From SIG480 sp045595365 (GTDB lineage: Bacteria > Bacillota > Clostridia > Oscillospirales > JAAYXM01): a stretch of 44,676 bases of DNA. Where the stretch lies: contig JAZOAI010000015.1 of the NCBI GenBank assembly GCA_045595365.1, positions 1 through 44,676 on the forward strand, given 5' to 3'. The notes below the pieces were generated by a model. It saw only the letters and a list, made by a program, of their open reading frames with translations, did no database searches and was not told the DNA's origin. This document shows positions 23,847 to 31,832 of this stretch, one piece after another. Both the position numbers and the translations under genes were made by a program. Position 1 is the stretch's first letter; every line of letters starts with the position of its first letter.

Positions 23847-25154
23847 TTATATTCCCCAGAAAGCCCATATGAAGGCATAGCCGGTGAGGACTGCCGCAAG
23901 GGTAAAGGGGACTCCGATTCTTAAGAAATCCTTTGTGCGGACTGTTTCTCCGTTCTTTCTCAGGATTCCGATTGCCGCGATATTAGCAGAAGCTCCGATA
24001 GGAGTGAGGTTCCCGCCGAGAGTTGCGCCTGTCAAAAGACCGAAGTAGAAGACGTTCGGGTCGACGCCCATCTGGGAGGCAATACTCGTGACAACGGGAA
24101 GCATTGTTGCAACATATGGAATGTTGTCTACAAAGGCAGAGAATACAACGGATGCGAAAACAATCAGGGTGTAAAGAAGGAACGGGTTCTCTCCTGCCAC
24201 AAGATAGAAGAGATTTGCAATGGCATCAATAACCCCTGCGCTTTTAATTCCCGCAATAACAATAAAGAGGCCAAACAACAAAAGGAGCGTATCGCAGTCC
24301 AAATCCTTCAAAACACGGACAACGCTTTCGTTTGATTTGTTCTTGATACAATCACGGACAACTCCGATGATGCAAAGTGCAACACAGATAATACCGTTGC
24401 GAAGCTCATAAAGCTTATGTAAAACTGCGTTCTCAGGCTGCGGAATAAAGGATGCCATAATAAGGAGAATAACAGTACCGAGAATCAGAACCGTCGGGAA
24501 ATAATCCTCAACCTTTGTTTCAACAGTGGCTGAAATTTCTTGCTTGTCCTTGCGGAAGATGAATAACAGAACGACCAACGAGACTATCGCACCAAGCTCA
24601 ACTCCCCAGAATATGCCGGGCCTGCCCTGCATCCAGAAAAAGTCGAGAAAGTTCATATTCGCCGCACCGCCGAGGAGAATGCTCGTTGTATCTCCGACAA
24701 GAGTCGCCGCACCCTGGAGGTTTGAAGAAACTGCGATTGAAATAATCATCGGCACGGGCGAAATTTTAAGCTTCTTCGCAATTGCAAGGCCGACAGGTGC
24801 AATCATAAGAACCGTCGCAACATTATCGACAAATGCGCTGACCACTCCGGCAAAGAGCGAGAGCGCCGCAACCGCCCACATGACATTCGGAACCTTGACT
24901 ATGATAAGCTCAGAAAGCCTTGCCGGCATTTTGCTTTCAATAAAGAGAGTTACTATTCCCATTGTTCCTGCTATCATAAGAAGAACGTTGAAGTCTATCG
25001 CAAAAAACGCATCGAGCAGCGAATACTCAAACAACCCGAATGCACCGAGCGCGAGAAACACCGCCGCGCCGCAAAGTGCAATCCAGGGTCTGTACTTCTG
25101 GAAAGACAACATAAGAACATACATAATAAGAAACAATATAAGTGCCGTTAACAT
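23847..25154 (-). CDS. Ion-transporter superfamily permease (SLC13/ArsB/NhaD-like)
   Basis: A 435-residue polytopic membrane protein with about 11-12 hydrophobic segments. Two internal repeats are visible through the paired motifs SAFVDNVATVLMIAPVG (about 106-122) and SAFVDNIPYVATMLPVV (about 337-353), and through LVGDTTSILLGGAANM paired with GGNLTPIGASANI. These are substrate and ion sites of the ion-transporter superfamily, which includes SLC13 dicarboxylate carriers, ArsB arsenite pumps and NhaD antiporters. No ars genes are nearby. An organic anion or a Na+/H+ exchange role is equally possible. It has its own promoter and is a single-gene unit. Confidence 0.83.
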   Translation of the reverse strand: MLTALILFLIMYVLMLSFQKYRPWIALCGAAVFLALGAFGLFEYSLLDAFFAIDFNVLLMIAGTMGIVTLFIESKMPARLSELIIVKVPNVMWAVAALSLFAGVVSAFVDNVATVLMIAPVGLAIAKKLKISPVPMIISIAVSSNLQGAATLVGDTTSILLGGAANMNFLDFFWMQGRPGIFWGVELGAIVSLVVLLFIFRKDKQEISATVETKVEDYFPTVLILGTVILLIMASFIPQPENAVLHKLYELRNGIICVALCIIGVVRDCIKNKSNESVVRVLKDLDCDTLLLLFGLFIVIAGIKSAGVIDAIANLFYLVAGENPFLLYTLIVFASVVFSAFVDNIPYVATMLPVVTSIASQMGVDPNVFYFGLLTGATLGGNLTPIGASANIAAIGILRKNGETVRTKDFLRIGVPFTLAAVLTGYAFIWAFWGI

Positions 25155-25196
25155 TCTTTTTCCCTCACATTTGAATTTTTATATAACACAAGGTGT

Positions 25197-25225
25197 ATTA
25201 TATCACACTTTTCTTCTCTCTTCAA
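25197..25225 (-). promoter_or_regulatory. Promoter of the SLC13/ArsB-type permease
   Basis: TTGAAG (25220-25225) and TATAAT (25197-25202) on the minus strand with 17 bp spacing, about 35 bp before the start codon. Confidence 0.75.
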
Positions 25226-25264
25226 GAAAAAAACAACAGAAACAATGTGACCGTTTCCGTTGTT
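25225..25264 (-). terminator. Terminator of mgtE
   Basis: On the minus strand a 12-bp stem (25253-25264 with 25232-25243, one G-U) is followed by seven T residues. It sits just upstream of the permease promoter. Confidence 0.8.
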
Positions 25265-25295
25265 TTAATATTCTGCAAGACCCGATATGATTCTT

Positions 25296-26645
25296 TTACA
25301 ACAAAATTGATGCTATATAGAAATAAATCAAAAGTGACAGAGAGTCCACAATCGTTGTGATGAACGGGCTCGCCATAACGGCAGGGTCAAACCCGAGCCT
25401 TTTTGATGCAATAGGAAGCGAACACCCGACAAACTTCGCGCAGAGGACTGTGATCGCAAGCGCCGCCGAAACAACGAGAGAGATCCCAACTCCGACACGG
25501 TCAAACAAAAGAAGCTTTATGAAGTTTGCGATTGCAAGCGTTATGCCGCAGAGTACCGCGGTCCGGACCTCCTTCCATTGAACCTTGAAAACATCCGAGA
25601 AGTCAATTTCATCAAGCGAAAGACTTCGGATGACTGCAACAGAGGACTGGCTGCCGGAATTTCCTCCCGTTCCCATAAGCATCGGGATATATGCGGCAAG
25701 AACCCCGGTTGCGGCAAGCGCAGATTCAAACCTTGTAATTATAAGCTGCGTAAACGTAGACGAGAGCATAAGCAGAAGAAGCCAGGGAATCCTCGCACGC
25801 CACAGCTCAAGGGCGCTTGTTTTTAAGTAAGGTTTGTCAGACGGCGTTATAGCCGCCATCTTCTCGATATCCTCCGTTGCCTCTTCTCGGATAACTTCAA
25901 TCGCATCGTCAATCGTGACGATGCCGACGAGCCGCCGCTCACGGTCAACAACAGGAAGCGCCAGAAGCCCGTATTTTGCAAACTTCTTCGCAACATCTTC
26001 CCTATCGTCAAGAGTGTTTGCAAAGAGAACATTCTCTTCCATTATATCGCGGATTTCAGCATCGTCATCCGCCATAAGCAGGCGGCGAACCGTAACGATT
26101 CCGGCAAGCTTTCTGTCTTTTTCAGTTACATAGCAAGTGTAGATGGTTTCCTTGTCAACTCCTGAGCGCCGGAGATTCTTTATCGCCTCGGAAACTTTCA
26201 GATCAGGGCGGAAGTTGACGTATTCCGTGGTCATAATGCTTCCTGCAGAATCGTCAGGATACTTAAGAATCTCGTTTATCATCTTCCGCATCTCAGGGTC
26301 TGTCTGGCGCAGAATCCTCTTGACCACGTTTGCAGGCATCTCCTCGACAATGTCAACCGCGTCGTCAACATAAAGCTCATCGACAACCTCTTTCAGTTCG
26401 CTGTCGGAAAAGCCTTTTATAAGTATCTCCTGAAGGTCAGCCTCCATTTCAACAAAGGTTTCCGCTGCAAGCTCTTTTGCAAGAAGCCTGAATATAAGCG
26501 GAAGCTTTTCTCTCGGAATTCGCTCAAGTAAAATCGCAATATCCGCCGGAGCCATCGTTTCAAGCACATCTCTCAAAGCAGAATATTTCCGCTCATCAAG
26601 AAGCATAAGTATTGTTTTTTCAAGTGCAGCAGTTGTCTCTCCCAT
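25296..26645 (-). CDS. mgtE: Magnesium transporter MgtE
   Basis: A 449-residue Mg2+ channel. The cytosolic MgtE_N domain (about 1-120), two CBS domains (about 130-250) that bind Mg2+ and gate the pore, and a plug helix lead into five membrane segments (about 280-449). The pore motif PMLMGTGGNSGSQSS and the C-terminal region PFITTIVDSLSLLIYF are conserved. The frame opens 15 codons earlier, but GGAGG stands 10 nt before this ATG. A strong promoter (26841-26870) gives an untranslated leader of about 190 nt with several alternative pairings, annotated separately. Confidence 0.93.
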   Translation of the reverse strand: MGETTAALEKTILMLLDERKYSALRDVLETMAPADIAILLERIPREKLPLIFRLLAKELAAETFVEMEADLQEILIKGFSDSELKEVVDELYVDDAVDIVEEMPANVVKRILRQTDPEMRKMINEILKYPDDSAGSIMTTEYVNFRPDLKVSEAIKNLRRSGVDKETIYTCYVTEKDRKLAGIVTVRRLLMADDDAEIRDIMEENVLFANTLDDREDVAKKFAKYGLLALPVVDRERRLVGIVTIDDAIEVIREEATEDIEKMAAITPSDKPYLKTSALELWRARIPWLLLLMLSSTFTQLIITRFESALAATGVLAAYIPMLMGTGGNSGSQSSVAVIRSLSLDEIDFSDVFKVQWKEVRTAVLCGITLAIANFIKLLLFDRVGVGISLVVSAALAITVLCAKFVGCSLPIASKRLGFDPAVMASPFITTIVDSLSLLIYFYIASILL

Positions 26646-26655
26646 AAAATCCTTT

Positions 26656-26834
26656 CCTCCTTTTTTGTTACTTAGGAAGCAAAGGCACATATAGGGCGAA
26701 ACTCTTCACAGAAGAAATTATCTTGTCGTGAAGAAGAATAACAGACGCATAAATGCGCGCATACTTCGCCCGTCAATTGTGCTTCTACTACCGCCTGCGT
26801 CCATTATTCTCACCTGCCTTATTATTGTTCTTAC
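26656..26834 (-). ncRNA. Structured 5' leader of mgtE, candidate translational riboswitch
   Basis: The leader RNA (minus strand) shows a 13-bp pairing of 26796-26808 with 26737-26749, with two wobbles. A 7-bp pairing of 26765-26771 with 26694-26700 crosses it. There is also an 8-bp hairpin (26728-26735 with 26702-26709). A 6-bp stem (26780-26785 with 26676-26681) overlaps a second option in which 26674-26679 pairs with the AGGAGG ribosome-binding site (26656-26661). The last two are mutually exclusive, so folding could expose or hide the site. I could not match it to the M-box consensus or another named class. No intrinsic terminator is present, which favours translational control. Mg2+ is the obvious candidate ligand, by inference. 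Confidence 0.5.
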
Positions 26835-26840
26835 TTGTTT

Positions 26841-26870
26841 ATTATATTCCCTACCGCCTCGGCTTGTCAA
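26841..26870 (-). promoter_or_regulatory. Promoter of mgtE
   Basis: TTGACA (26865-26870) and TATAAT (26841-26846), both consensus, with 18 bp spacing on the minus strand. Confidence 0.8.
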
Positions 26871-26902
26871 CAAAAATCTCCCTTATTATGTATAAAATAA
26901 AC

Positions 26903-26931
26903 TTGATATACAGACAATTACGTGATATTAT
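26903..26931 (+). promoter_or_regulatory. Promoter of yitT
   Basis: TTGATA (26903-26908) and TATTAT (26926-26931) with 17 bp spacing. It is back-to-back with the mgtE promoter, so the 347-bp gap between the two starts holds both promoters and the mgtE leader. Confidence 0.65.
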
Positions 26932-26992
26932 TATAATATTGAGAGCCTTTATCACAATTATGACACATTTATAGTAGGAGTGGCAACGAAAA

Positions 26993-27859
26993 ATGAAAAA
27001 CAACCTCAAAAAAACAATTTTAGATTATATTATAATTTTTATCGGCGCATCTCTTTTTTCCGTTTCATTCAATCTTTTCATAAAAGAAGCTCAGATTGCG
27101 ATGGGCGGAATAACGGGTATTTCAATGATTTTCAACTACATCTTCCCAAATCTCTCAATGGGTCTTTTGACATTGCTTGTGAATATCCCCTTTCTCGTTC
27201 TCGGTGTTGTTAAGGTCGGCGGGCAGTTTATGACAAAAACAATTTTTGCATCAGTCACACTCTCCATCGTCATGGGGCTTACGGAATGGCTTCCCCCGCT
27301 CACGACCGACCCGCTCCTCTGTTCAATCTACGGCGGCATCGGAACAGGCGCCGGAATCGGCCTTGTTTTTCTCCGCAACGGAAGCACCGCAGGCTCTGAC
27401 ATCGTGGGAATCGTTGCAAAGCAGAAATTCACCGGAATGTCAATCGGAAAGCTCGTTCTTATTACGGACACGATAATAGTTCTTCTCGCTGCATTCACTT
27501 TCCAGAGTGTAAACAGCGTTCTCTATGCGATAATCAAAATGTATGCTGCTTCAATCGCAACAGACGGCATTCTCTACGGCTTTACGACCGACAAGCTCGC
27601 CTATATCATAAGCGAAAAAGCAGAAGAACTCGGCCGTCTTGTAATTTCAAAGGTCGGCCACGGAGCAACAATCTTAACAGGAGAGGGCGCATACACCAAT
27701 CAGCCGAGAAAAATGCTTATGTGCGCGATTAACCCTAACCAGATAGGGCTTCTCAAAGAGATTGTCCGCGAAACTGACGAGGGCGCATTTATGATTGTAA
27801 CAAGTACTCACGAAGTCCTCGGTTTTGGGTTTAAGCCGAACATCAAGTCAAACGTATAG
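26993..27859 (+). CDS. yitT: YitT family membrane protein
   Basis: A 288-residue protein with the YitT membrane domain (about 1-205; five to six hydrophobic segments, with the repeated GGxxG-type turns MGGITGIS and NGSTAGSDIVG) and a C-terminal soluble DUF2179 domain (about 205-288; HGATILTGEGAYT, VIVTSTHEVLGFGF) of ACT-like fold. The family is widespread in Firmicutes, often in several copies, and its transported substrate is not known. The start has a weak site; TAGGAG lies 13-14 nt before ATG. Length is typical (about 280-290). It is not in an obvious operon. Confidence 0.88.
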   Translation: MKNNLKKTILDYIIIFIGASLFSVSFNLFIKEAQIAMGGITGISMIFNYIFPNLSMGLLTLLVNIPFLVLGVVKVGGQFMTKTIFASVTLSIVMGLTEWLPPLTTDPLLCSIYGGIGTGAGIGLVFLRNGSTAGSDIVGIVAKQKFTGMSIGKLVLITDTIIVLLAAFTFQSVNSVLYAIIKMYAASIATDGILYGFTTDKLAYIISEKAEELGRLVISKVGHGATILTGEGAYTNQPRKMLMCAINPNQIGLLKEIVRETDEGAFMIVTSTHEVLGFGFKPNIKSNV

Positions 27860-27947
27860 CGCCGCCCCGAAAGGAAAAAACTACATTACGGCTTATCTGC
27901 TGATTATTTAACGCCGATAGGTACTGTAATGATAGGGGCTGTTCGCT

Positions 27948-28613
27948 TTGATCAGAATTGAAAATCTTTCAAAGGTATATAAAATGTCCTCAGGTGAGGT
28001 TTCCGCCTTAAAGGGAATAAACCTCACTGTCACAAAAGGAGAATTTCTTGCCATTGTCGGTTCCTCGGGCTCCGGAAAAAGCACTCTGATGAACATTCTC
28101 GGATGTCTTGACCGACCGACTGACGGCACATATGAGCTCTGCGGAAGAAACGTTATGACTCTTTCAAAATCCGCTCTTTCAAAGATACGGAACCGCGAAA
28201 TCGGGTTCATTTTTCAAGGTTTTAACCTTCTTGAAAAAATGACGGCTCTTGAAAACGTTCAGCTTCCGATGATGTATGCAAAAATCCCGCCGAACAAAAG
28301 GCAAGCTATTGCTCTTGATGCGCTTTCGCGCGTTGGGCTTGCAGAGCGGATAAACCACCGCCCTTTTGAGCTTTCGGGCGGGCAGCAGCAACGCGTTGCG
28401 ATTGCGCGGGCTATCGCACTTTGCCCCTCGCTCATCCTCGCTGATGAGCCTACAGGAAACCTCGATTCCCGCTCTGGAGAGGAAATCCTCTCAATCCTCA
28501 CAAAGCTTCACACAGATGGGGCCACTATCGTTCTTATCACTCACGATATGAGTGTTGCAAACCGTGCAGCGCGAACTATAGAAATTTCTGATGGAAAAAT
28601 AATCAAAAACTGA
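27948..28613 (+). CDS. ABC transporter ATPase of the MacB/LolD type, without adjacent permease
   Basis: A 221-residue nucleotide-binding protein: Walker A GSSGSGKST (about 38-46), Q-loop FIFQGFNLLEKM, signature LSGGQQQR, Walker B LILADEPTGNLD and H-loop THD. This is the MacB/FtsE/LolD group (DEPTGNLD) that works with FtsX-like permeases in mechanotransmission or peptide and lipid export. No FtsX-like gene lies on either side; the next gene is a dCMP deaminase. It begins with TTG, preceded by AGGGG at 9 nt; the N-terminus IRIENLSKVYK supports this. The partner permease is either elsewhere or lost. Confidence 0.88.
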   Translation: MIRIENLSKVYKMSSGEVSALKGINLTVTKGEFLAIVGSSGSGKSTLMNILGCLDRPTDGTYELCGRNVMTLSKSALSKIRNREIGFIFQGFNLLEKMTALENVQLPMMYAKIPPNKRQAIALDALSRVGLAERINHRPFELSGGQQQRVAIARAIALCPSLILADEPTGNLDSRSGEEILSILTKLHTDGATIVLITHDMSVANRAARTIEISDGKIIKN

Positions 28614-28629
28614 AAGAGGTGTTTCATTT

Positions 28630-29121
28630 ATGGCACGAACGGACAAATTCAACTACTATCTTGACATCGCGGAGACTGTTCTCGAGCGAGGGACCTGCCT
28701 CAGAAGAAACTTCGGTGCAATCATCGTGCGCCACGATTCAATCATATCAACTGGATATACAGGCTCTCCGCGCGGGCGCAAAAACTGCTCGGACCTCGGC
28801 TACTGCCGCCGCGAACAGCTCAACATCCCGCGAGGAGAGCGCTATGAGCTTTGCCGCAGTGTTCACGCGGAGGCAAACGCGATTATCGCCGCACCGCGCT
28901 CAGAGATGCTCGGCTCAACTCTTTATCTCGTCGGCCGGGATATGAAAACCGGTGAGCTTGTTGAAAACGCTTCCTCGTGCGCTATGTGCAAGCGTCTCAT
29001 AATAAACGCCGGCATTGAGCGCGTTGTAATCCGCAACACACCTACAGAATATACGATCATTCTCGTATCGGACTGGGTCAAGAATGACGATTCCTTAGAC
29101 GATTCTGTGAAAGGATACTGA
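28630..29121 (+). CDS. comEB: Deoxycytidylate (dCMP) deaminase, ComEB type
   Basis: A 163-residue zinc enzyme turning dCMP into dUMP, the precursor of dTMP. The zinc site is His79 with catalytic Glu81 (HAEANAI) and Cys117/Cys120 (SSCAMCKR). The GYTGSPRG turn (about 42-49) and the extra NCSDLGYCRR region fit the dCMP deaminase branch rather than cytidine or guanine deaminases. It starts 16 nt after the ABC ATPase gene with a GAGGTG site. The 3' end carries AAAGGA for the small gene that begins 1 nt after its stop. Confidence 0.9.
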   Translation: MARTDKFNYYLDIAETVLERGTCLRRNFGAIIVRHDSIISTGYTGSPRGRKNCSDLGYCRREQLNIPRGERYELCRSVHAEANAIIAAPRSEMLGSTLYLVGRDMKTGELVENASSCAMCKRLIINAGIERVVIRNTPTEYTIILVSDWVKNDDSLDDSVKGY

Positions 29122-29122
29122 T

Positions 29123-29272
29123 ATGAAAAAATTCTTTTCATTTTTAGGAAAGCTTTTTTCCGCACTCACGCTCCTCGGCGTTGTATTTTACTGTGTCGGT
29201 TACTTTTTCTTCTCAAAAACGAAGAAAATAGGCGAGCTTTTCTCAAAAGCTCATGATGAAGACGAAGAGTAA
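29123..29272 (+). CDS. Small membrane peptide, unknown function
   Basis: A 49-residue protein with a basic start (MKKFFSFLGK), one hydrophobic segment (about 11-31), a basic cytosolic patch (SKTKK) and an acidic end (DEDEE). The ATG is 1 nt after the comEB stop, with AAAGGA 7 nt upstream inside comEB, and nth starts 14 nt later, so it sits in a tight operon. These features make it a likely real gene despite its size. I do not recognise the family; a single-span membrane protein with a negatively charged tail is all that can be said. Confidence 0.7.
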   Translation: MKKFFSFLGKLFSALTLLGVVFYCVGYFFFSKTKKIGELFSKAHDEDEE

Positions 29273-29286
29273 CGGAGTTTTTACAT

Positions 29287-29922
29287 ATGAACTTAAAAGA
29301 GCGCGTCCTCGGCATTGTAGATGGGCTTAAAAGAGAATATCCGGCAGCTGAATGCTCACTTGACTATGATGAGCCGTATCAGCTTCTTTTTGCTACGCGC
29401 CTTTCCGCACAATGCACAGACGCCCGCGTAAATATCGTTACAAAAGAGCTTTTCTCCCGCTACCCTACGCTTTCCGAGATTGCAAATTGTGACATTTCGG
29501 AGCTTGAGGAGATTTGTCACCCGTGCGGAGTCTTCAGAATGAAAGCGCGGGACATCCGCGCCGCGGCGAATATGCTTATCGAGAATTTTGGCGGTCGCGT
29601 TCCCGACACTATGAACGAGCTTCTCACTCTTCCCGGCGTTGGGAGAAAGACGGCAAACCTCATTCTCGGCGATATTTACGGTAAACCCGCCGTTGTTGCG
29701 GACACACACTGCATAAGAATCTCAAACAAGCTCGGGCTTTGTGACTCAAAAGACCCGAAGAAGGTAGAGCTCCGGCTTAAGAAAATTATTCCGCCGGAAG
29801 AGCAAAATATGCTTTGCCACCGTTTTGTTTACCACGGTCGGGCAGTGTGCTCCGCAAGAAACCCGAAATGTGAAGAATGCAGCATAAAGACATTTTGCAA
29901 AGCTTATGAAAAAAATATTTGA
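29287..29922 (+). CDS. nth: Endonuclease III (DNA glycosylase/AP lyase)
   Basis: A 211-residue base-excision repair enzyme removing oxidised pyrimidines. The helix-hairpin-helix LPGVGRKTAN carries the nucleophile Lys121; the catalytic Asp139 lies in VVADTHCIRISNKLGL. The 4Fe-4S loop has Cys188, Cys195, Cys198 and Cys204 in the canonical C-x6-C-x2-C-x5-C spacing. GGAG is 9 nt before ATG. It has normal length (211 in E. coli). The following phosphatase frame overlaps or abuts its 3' end. Confidence 0.95.
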   Translation: MNLKERVLGIVDGLKREYPAAECSLDYDEPYQLLFATRLSAQCTDARVNIVTKELFSRYPTLSEIANCDISELEEICHPCGVFRMKARDIRAAANMLIENFGGRVPDTMNELLTLPGVGRKTANLILGDIYGKPAVVADTHCIRISNKLGLCDSKDPKKVELRLKKIIPPEEQNMLCHRFVYHGRAVCSARNPKCEECSIKTFCKAYEKNI

Positions 29923-29944
29923 AACAGGAGAACACCACTTCACC

Positions 29945-30598
29945 ATGAACAAAACAGCAATTATCCTTGACCTTGACGGCACAATCCTCGACACGCTTGA
30001 CGACCTTACCGACAGCGTGAATTTTGCACTTTCCGGATTCGGCTTTCCGACGCACACGCGAGAGAAAATCCGCTCAATCGTCGGCAACGGCGCAAAAAAC
30101 CTCATCCTGAACGCACTCCCGAAGGATGCGGCAGAAGATAACCTTGAGCGCACACTCGCGGCATTCAAGGCGCATTATGAAACAAACAAAACAAACAAAA
30201 CCGCGCCATATGACGGAATCATTGACGTTCTGCGTGAGCTTGTAGCGCGGGGATGTAAGCTTGCGATAGTCTCAAACAAGCACGATGACGCAGTTCAGGG
30301 GCTTCATCGGCAGTTTTTCTCCGACGTCTGCGACTTTGCCCTCGGAAACTGCGATACTCTCCCCAAAAAGCCCGCTCCCGATATGGTGCATTACGCTATA
30401 TCAAAGCTCGGGAAGGACGTTCCTTCCGCAGTTTATGTGGGCGACTCCGAGGTAGATATTGAAACCGCAAAAAATTCCGGAATCCCCTGCGTTTCAGTCC
30501 TGTGGGGCTTCCGCGATAAAGACGTTCTCAAAAGCGCCGGTGCGACGGTCACCGTTGCCACGCCCGGCGAGCTTATAGCGGCAATAGAAAAGCTTTGA
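29945..30598 (+). CDS. gph: HAD-superfamily phosphoglycolate phosphatase-like enzyme
   Basis: A 217-residue HAD hydrolase with nucleophile and acid/base Asp9 and Asp11 (DLDGT), motif II SNKHDD, motif III Lys (PKKPAPD) and motif IV GDSEVD. A cap domain between residues 15 and 85 places it in the Gph/PGP group, which dephosphorylates 2-phosphoglycolate from DNA repair. This fits its place after nth, though other small phosphoesters are possible. The frame could start at 29906, overlapping nth by 17 nt, but no ribosome-binding site is there; AGGAG lies 14 nt before 29945, and family alignment starts here. Confidence 0.85.
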   Translation: MNKTAIILDLDGTILDTLDDLTDSVNFALSGFGFPTHTREKIRSIVGNGAKNLILNALPKDAAEDNLERTLAAFKAHYETNKTNKTAPYDGIIDVLRELVARGCKLAIVSNKHDDAVQGLHRQFFSDVCDFALGNCDTLPKKPAPDMVHYAISKLGKDVPSAVYVGDSEVDIETAKNSGIPCVSVLWGFRDKDVLKSAGATVTVATPGELIAAIEKL

Positions 30599-30604
30599 TG
30601 AAAC

Positions 30605-30645
30605 AATTCAGGCACCTGCAAGAGCAGGTGCCTGAATTTGTTTTT
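30605..30645 (+). terminator. Terminator after gph
   Basis: A perfect 15-bp stem (30605-30619 with 30624-30638), AAGA loop and a T-rich tail directly after gph. It probably also stops the converging yibE/F transcript. Confidence 0.9.
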
Positions 30646-31812
30646 TTATTCTTCTTTTTCTTTATCTGTTTTATTAAAGACGTATGCCGAAAAAATTGCC
30701 GTTGCGGGAACTGCCGCAAGAATCCCGATGCTTCCCACTATTGCAGATAAGATTTCCGACATTATCATTTCCATATTGAACAGGAAATAAAGATTCTTGT
30801 TATATGCCACAAGAAGCAGAACGGTTGCGAGCGCGCCGCCGATATATGCAAGGATAAGTGTGTTTGTCATTGTTCCTATTGCATCTTTTCCGATGTTCAT
30901 ACCTGAGCGTAGCATTCTGCCGAAGGTTTTATCGCGCATTTCGTCATTTAGCTCATTCATCGCGGATGCAATCGACATTGAAATGTCCATTATCGCGCCG
31001 AGCGCACCGATTACCACCCCGCCCCATACAAGAGCGCGCAGGTCAATCGGAGAGTCGAGCATGGTGAGCATTATATAATCCTCATCTATCATTCCCGTAA
31101 TCTGCAAGGCACGGCTCACAACAAGGGCGAGGATTCCCGAAACTGCGATTCCCATGCAGTTTCCGAAAATGGCGCAGAGCGTCTTTTTGTCCCACCCGTT
31201 TATTATTATAAGACTCATAAATATCGTGAAAACGCTTACGATAACAGTCATCAGGTATACATTATACCCCTTGAGGATTGACGGGATATAAACGAGAAAA
31301 ATCGCAAGCGCGGTAAAGAGCAGCGAGATTATCGTCGAAACTCCCTTTGCCCTTCCGATTATGACAATCAGAAGAAAGAATACCGCTATAAGCGCAATAA
31401 TCGTTCCGACGCGGTTGTGTTCAATAAATATCCACTCTGCCTCGTCCTCTTCGACATCATATCCGGGGCGGGATATGAGAATTTTATCACCCGCTCGCAC
31501 GTCGCGCGGTTGATAGGCGTACATATCATCAACATCCTGCGCCGCAACGACCGTATCCCCCTTATACGGCCCGCTTTTGACAAGGGCATTGAAGGTTATC
31601 CTCTTATTGGAAACTAACGTATCCCCACCATCAAGGCTGAAGACGTCTTCCTCCGTTCCCATTACCTCAACGACCTCTGCCCTGTAATAAATTTCGTCAC
31701 CAGCATCAAAAAGCTCGGGGCGGCAGATGAGGTTCCCGACAAGCACAAAGACGATTGAAACAAAAATTGTTATAAGATAAATCAAGGTCTGCTTTCTTTT
31801 TTCAGTGTTCAT
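30646..31812 (-). CDS. YibE/F family membrane protein
   Basis: A 388-residue protein. One N-terminal membrane segment (about 10-30) is followed by an extracytoplasmic beta-rich domain of about 100 residues with a GDTVVAAQDV core, then seven or eight membrane segments (about 138-380). ALGAIMDISMSIASAMNEL (about 263-281) and TNTLILAYIGG are the most conserved parts of the YibE/F family. Family members are common in Firmicutes; the transported substrate or function is not established. AAGGGG lies 10 nt before ATG. It follows the methyltransferase gene by 20 nt and probably shares its promoter. Confidence 0.85.
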   Translation of the reverse strand: MNTEKRKQTLIYLITIFVSIVFVLVGNLICRPELFDAGDEIYYRAEVVEVMGTEEDVFSLDGGDTLVSNKRITFNALVKSGPYKGDTVVAAQDVDDMYAYQPRDVRAGDKILISRPGYDVEEDEAEWIFIEHNRVGTIIALIAVFFLLIVIIGRAKGVSTIISLLFTALAIFLVYIPSILKGYNVYLMTVIVSVFTIFMSLIIINGWDKKTLCAIFGNCMGIAVSGILALVVSRALQITGMIDEDYIMLTMLDSPIDLRALVWGGVVIGALGAIMDISMSIASAMNELNDEMRDKTFGRMLRSGMNIGKDAIGTMTNTLILAYIGGALATVLLLVAYNKNLYFLFNMEMIMSEILSAIVGSIGILAAVPATAIFSAYVFNKTDKEKEE

Positions 31813-31832
31813 ATTGTCATTTCCCCTTTCAA

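Noticed and set aside
26656..26834. M-box (ykoK) magnesium riboswitch
   Set aside because: Conserved M-box strings such as the GCUGCUGCCC and AUGCAGCUGGAUGC segments are not found; only a short GGUGAG is shared.
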